NCBI GenBank assembly: GCA_051530055.1 | Contig: CM121342.1 | Location: forward strand, 1,550,001 to 1,614,000 | Source: Neoechinorhynchus agilis | Taxonomy: Eukaryota > Acanthocephala | Direction of reading: 5' to 3' | Length of the DNA: 64,000 nt | Shown: positions 62,015 to 64,000 of the stretch, piece after piece | How positions within the stretch are numbered: the first letter of the stretch is position 1 | How the letters are laid out: every line of letters starts with the position of its first letter | Notes under the pieces: generated by a model | What the model saw: the letters and a program-made list of their open reading frames with translations, nothing else | Told to the model about the DNA's origin: nothing | The model's database searches: none | Translations under genes and position numbers: made by a program

Positions 62015-64000
62015 TCAATTAAGTTGTCTTCGAATCCTATATGAGTTCATGTTGGAATATCGCATAAATCGATTATTAGTTCGGTTATAAAAGAATGAAT
62101 TTTGCACAAAACGATATTCCGCATTGGAACCTAACCGATAACGATATGATGTCATTCTAAGTGAAGATCGACTTGGACGAAATCTATTGATCGGCATCTG
62201 CGGTCTTAACGGTCTTGGATTTATCACAGTAATTGGAATAACTCTGATTTCTGAGTTGTCAGTTTCATTGGAAGTTTCCATTGAAAACAAAGCATCGAAT
62301 TTGACTTTATCCTCAGAAGTAGCTGAAATATTGCTCTCTGTAGAAGACGAAGGAATTTGCCCTGGGCTTGAAGGAAGACAAGACAATGATTTCATATCTG
62401 CTGCGCTTTTTTTACCAGGTACCAAAATTGCTTCAGTACTATCTCGCTTAATTGGAACGATAAAAGACGAACCAGCTTCTTTTCGAGAAGCAACCGGCGG
62501 TACCATTGAAGGAGAACAAGAAACTCCACTTTCAAGCTGCTCAGAAGTCGCCGGTTTCGCAGCTGGCTCCAAAGTTGGTTCCTCTTCCTTCGAAGCAATT
62601 GGAGATGTGCCGGGCACTTTTCGTGCTGACGAAGAGTCTTCCTTTGGCTCTTGTTTATCCTTCAGCTTCAATGTCTCTGGCTTCGCCGTAGTTTCCTTCG
62701 AAGGCTCGTTGGTTGGATCCTCTTCCTTCGAAGGAATTGGCGATATGTCGGCCACTTTTCGTGGTGACGAAGAATCTTCCTTCGCCTCTTCTTTATCCTT
62801 CGGCTTCGATGCCTCTGGCTTCGCCGTTGGATCCTTTGATGGCTTTTTGGTGTCACACTCTACCTTCGAAGGGATTGGCGACGTGACGGGCACTTTTCGT
62901 ACTGACGAAGAGTCGTCCTTCGGCTCTTCGTTATTCTTCGGCTTCGATGTCAGCGGCTTGGCCGTTGGATCCTTTGATGGCTCCTTGGTTGGTTCTTCTT
63001 CCTTCGACGGAATTGGCGACGTGGCGGGCACTTTTCGAGGTGACGAAGAGTCTTCCTTCAGCTCTTTATCCTTCGGCTTAGATGTCTCGAGATTCGCCTT
63101 TGGTTCCTTCGATGGCTCCTTGGTTGGTTCTTCTTCCTTCGTTGGAATTAGAGATGTGTCGGGCACTTTCCGTAGTGAAGAAGAGTCTTTCTTCGGCTTC
63201 GATGAGTCTGGCTTCGCCGTTGGATCCTTCGATGGCTCCTTGGTTGGTTCTTCTTCCTTCGAAGGAATTGGCGACGTGGCGGGCACTTTTCGTGGTGAAG
63301 AGTCTTCCTTCGGCTCTTTATCCTTCGGGTTAGATGTCTCGGGCTTCGCCTTTGGTTCCTTCGATGGCTCTTTGATGTCATCCCCTTCCTTCGTTGGAAT
63401 TAGAGATGTGTCGGACAATTTCCGTGGCGACGAAGACTCTTTCTTCGGCTCTTCTTTATCCTTCAGCTTCGATGTCTCTGGCTTCGTCGTTGGATCCTTT
63501 GATGGCGCTTTGGTGTTATCCTCTTCCTTCGAATGAATCGGAGATGTTTCGGGCACATTTCGTGGCAACGAAGAGCCTTTCTTCGACTCTTCTTTATCCT
63601 TCGGCTTCGATGTCTCTGGTTTCGTCGTTGGATCTTTCGATAGCACTTTGACGTCGTCCTCTTCCTTCGTTGGAATTCTAGACGTGTCGGGCACTTTTCG
63701 TTGTGACGAAGAGTCTTCCTTCGGCTCTTCTTTATCCTCCGGCTTCGATGTCTCCGGCTTCGCCGTTTGATCCTTCGATGGCTCTTTGGTGTCATCCTCT
63801 TCCTTCGCAGGAATTGACGATGTGTCGGGCACTTTCCGTGGTGACGAAGAGTCTTTCTTCGGCTCTTCTTTATCCTTCGGCTTCAATTTCTCCGGCTTCG
63901 CCGTTGGATCCTTCGATTCCGCCTTGGTTAGTTCTTCTCCCTTCGATGGAATCGGCAATGTGCCGGCCACTTTTGGTGGTGACGAAGAGTCATCATTCGG
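62015..64000 (-). CDS. Repeat protein, Lys/Glu/Pro/Ser-rich (3' part, 5' end outside window)
   Basis: The minus-strand frame is open from the window edge to the stop at 62015, more than 660 residues; the Met at 63970 is probably internal because the repeat continues upstream (DDSSSPPKVAGT). About eleven 46-residue units of the form KEEDDTKEPSKDPTAKPETS, KPKDKEEPKEDSSSPRKVPD, TSPIPS make up most of it. A C-terminal domain of about 200 residues follows: Ser/Pro-rich, then an Arg/Asn/Tyr-rich tail (INRFRPSRSSLRMTSYRYRL; MNSYRIRRQLN). No catalytic motif or membrane segment is visible. It is likely a disordered protein; whether nuclear, cytoskeletal or secreted cannot be told without the N-terminus. 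Family not recognised. Confidence 0.7.
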   Translation of the reverse strand, partial: PNDDSSSPPKVAGTLPIPSKGEELTKAESKDPTAKPEKLKPKDKEEPKKDSSSPRKVPDTSSIPAKEEDDTKEPSKDQTAKPETSKPEDKEEPKEDSSSQRKVPDTSRIPTKEEDDVKVLSKDPTTKPETSKPKDKEESKKGSSLPRNVPETSPIHSKEEDNTKAPSKDPTTKPETSKLKDKEEPKKESSSPRKLSDTSLIPTKEGDDIKEPSKEPKAKPETSNPKDKEPKEDSSPRKVPATSPIPSKEEEPTKEPSKDPTAKPDSSKPKKDSSSLRKVPDTSLIPTKEEEPTKEPSKEPKANLETSKPKDKELKEDSSSPRKVPATSPIPSKEEEPTKEPSKDPTAKPLTSKPKNNEEPKDDSSSVRKVPVTSPIPSKVECDTKKPSKDPTAKPEASKPKDKEEAKEDSSSPRKVADISPIPSKEEDPTNEPSKETTAKPETLKLKDKQEPKEDSSSARKVPGTSPIASKEEEPTLEPAAKPATSEQLESGVSCSPSMVPPVASRKEAGSSFIVPIKRDSTEAILVPGKKSAADMKSLSCLPSSPGQIPSSSTESNISATSEDKVKFDALFSMETSNETDNSEIRVIPITVINPRPLRPQMPINRFRPSRSSLRMTSYRYRLGSNAEYRFVQNSFFYNRTNNRFMRYSNMNSYRIRRQLN
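62580..64000. repeat. 138-bp coding tandem repeat (about 11 units)
   Basis: The 46-codon units of the gene above repeat at DNA level as cttcgaaggaattggcga, gggcacttttcgtggtga and ttatccttcggcttcgat every 126-141 bp, with unit-to-unit change and small in-frame indels. Confidence 0.9.

Noticed and set aside
62187-63536. 449-codon plus-strand ORF
   Set aside because: Antisense shadow of the 138-bp coding repeat; the period is a multiple of three, so the opposite strand stays open as well.

Overview
The window is animal nuclear DNA: A+T-rich, with intron-split host genes, non-LTR retrotransposons, tRNA-like SINEs and hairpin (MITE-like) elements. Introns that can be placed by reading frame are very short, mostly 34-57 nt. 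The phylum cannot be fixed from the sequence. Restriction-like-endonuclease LINEs and tiny introns suit a compact invertebrate genome, for example a spiralian such as a flatworm. All assignments come from reading translations and motifs; no searches were run.

Left half (99-31774): one direct tandem segmental duplication. Unit 1 is 99-13469 (13,371 bp) and unit 2 is 13470-31774 (18,305 bp). Each unit carries, in order: a 5'-truncated LINE on the minus strand (family A), a short coding-like scrap, a ZC2HC1-family zinc-finger gene on the plus strand with a 188-residue internal tandem duplication, a cluster of further LINE pieces (families B, C, D), a MITE, an RPRD1-like gene and an ATPAF2-like gene (both minus). 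By eye the units are nearly identical. They differ mainly by a 4,150-bp block (the 3' part of LINE C plus almost all of LINE D) that only unit 2 has, and by a rearranged LINE-B segment. The unit junction falls inside ATPAF2, so unit 1 has a 5'-truncated copy. Unit 2 keeps a complete gene whose first intron is filled by a 90-bp minisatellite that copies the gene's own splice acceptor.

Middle (33-49 kb): a head-to-head unknown gene (33740-34381), a SINE cluster, then host genes for RIC8 (Galpha chaperone), a UVSSA-like protein, a divergent E2 ubiquitin-conjugating enzyme and TFIIF beta (RAP30). Between them lie an APE-type LINE fragment, SINE fragments and a decayed coding-like region.

Right (52-64 kb): a five-exon gene for an 877-residue unknown protein, two overlapping unknown gene models on the minus strand, another SINE and LINE-A fragment, and the 3' part of a gene for a protein built of 46-residue Lys/Glu/Pro/Ser repeats that runs off the window.

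RPRD1, TFIIF beta and UVSSA homologues all act at RNA polymerase II elsewhere in animals, but the sequence shows no operon-like link between them. The most unusual items are the tandem duplication with its internal rearrangements, the minisatellite born from a splice acceptor, the nearly whole RLE LINE with a 21-bp 5' tandem array, and acceptor-like AG just upstream of several start codons.
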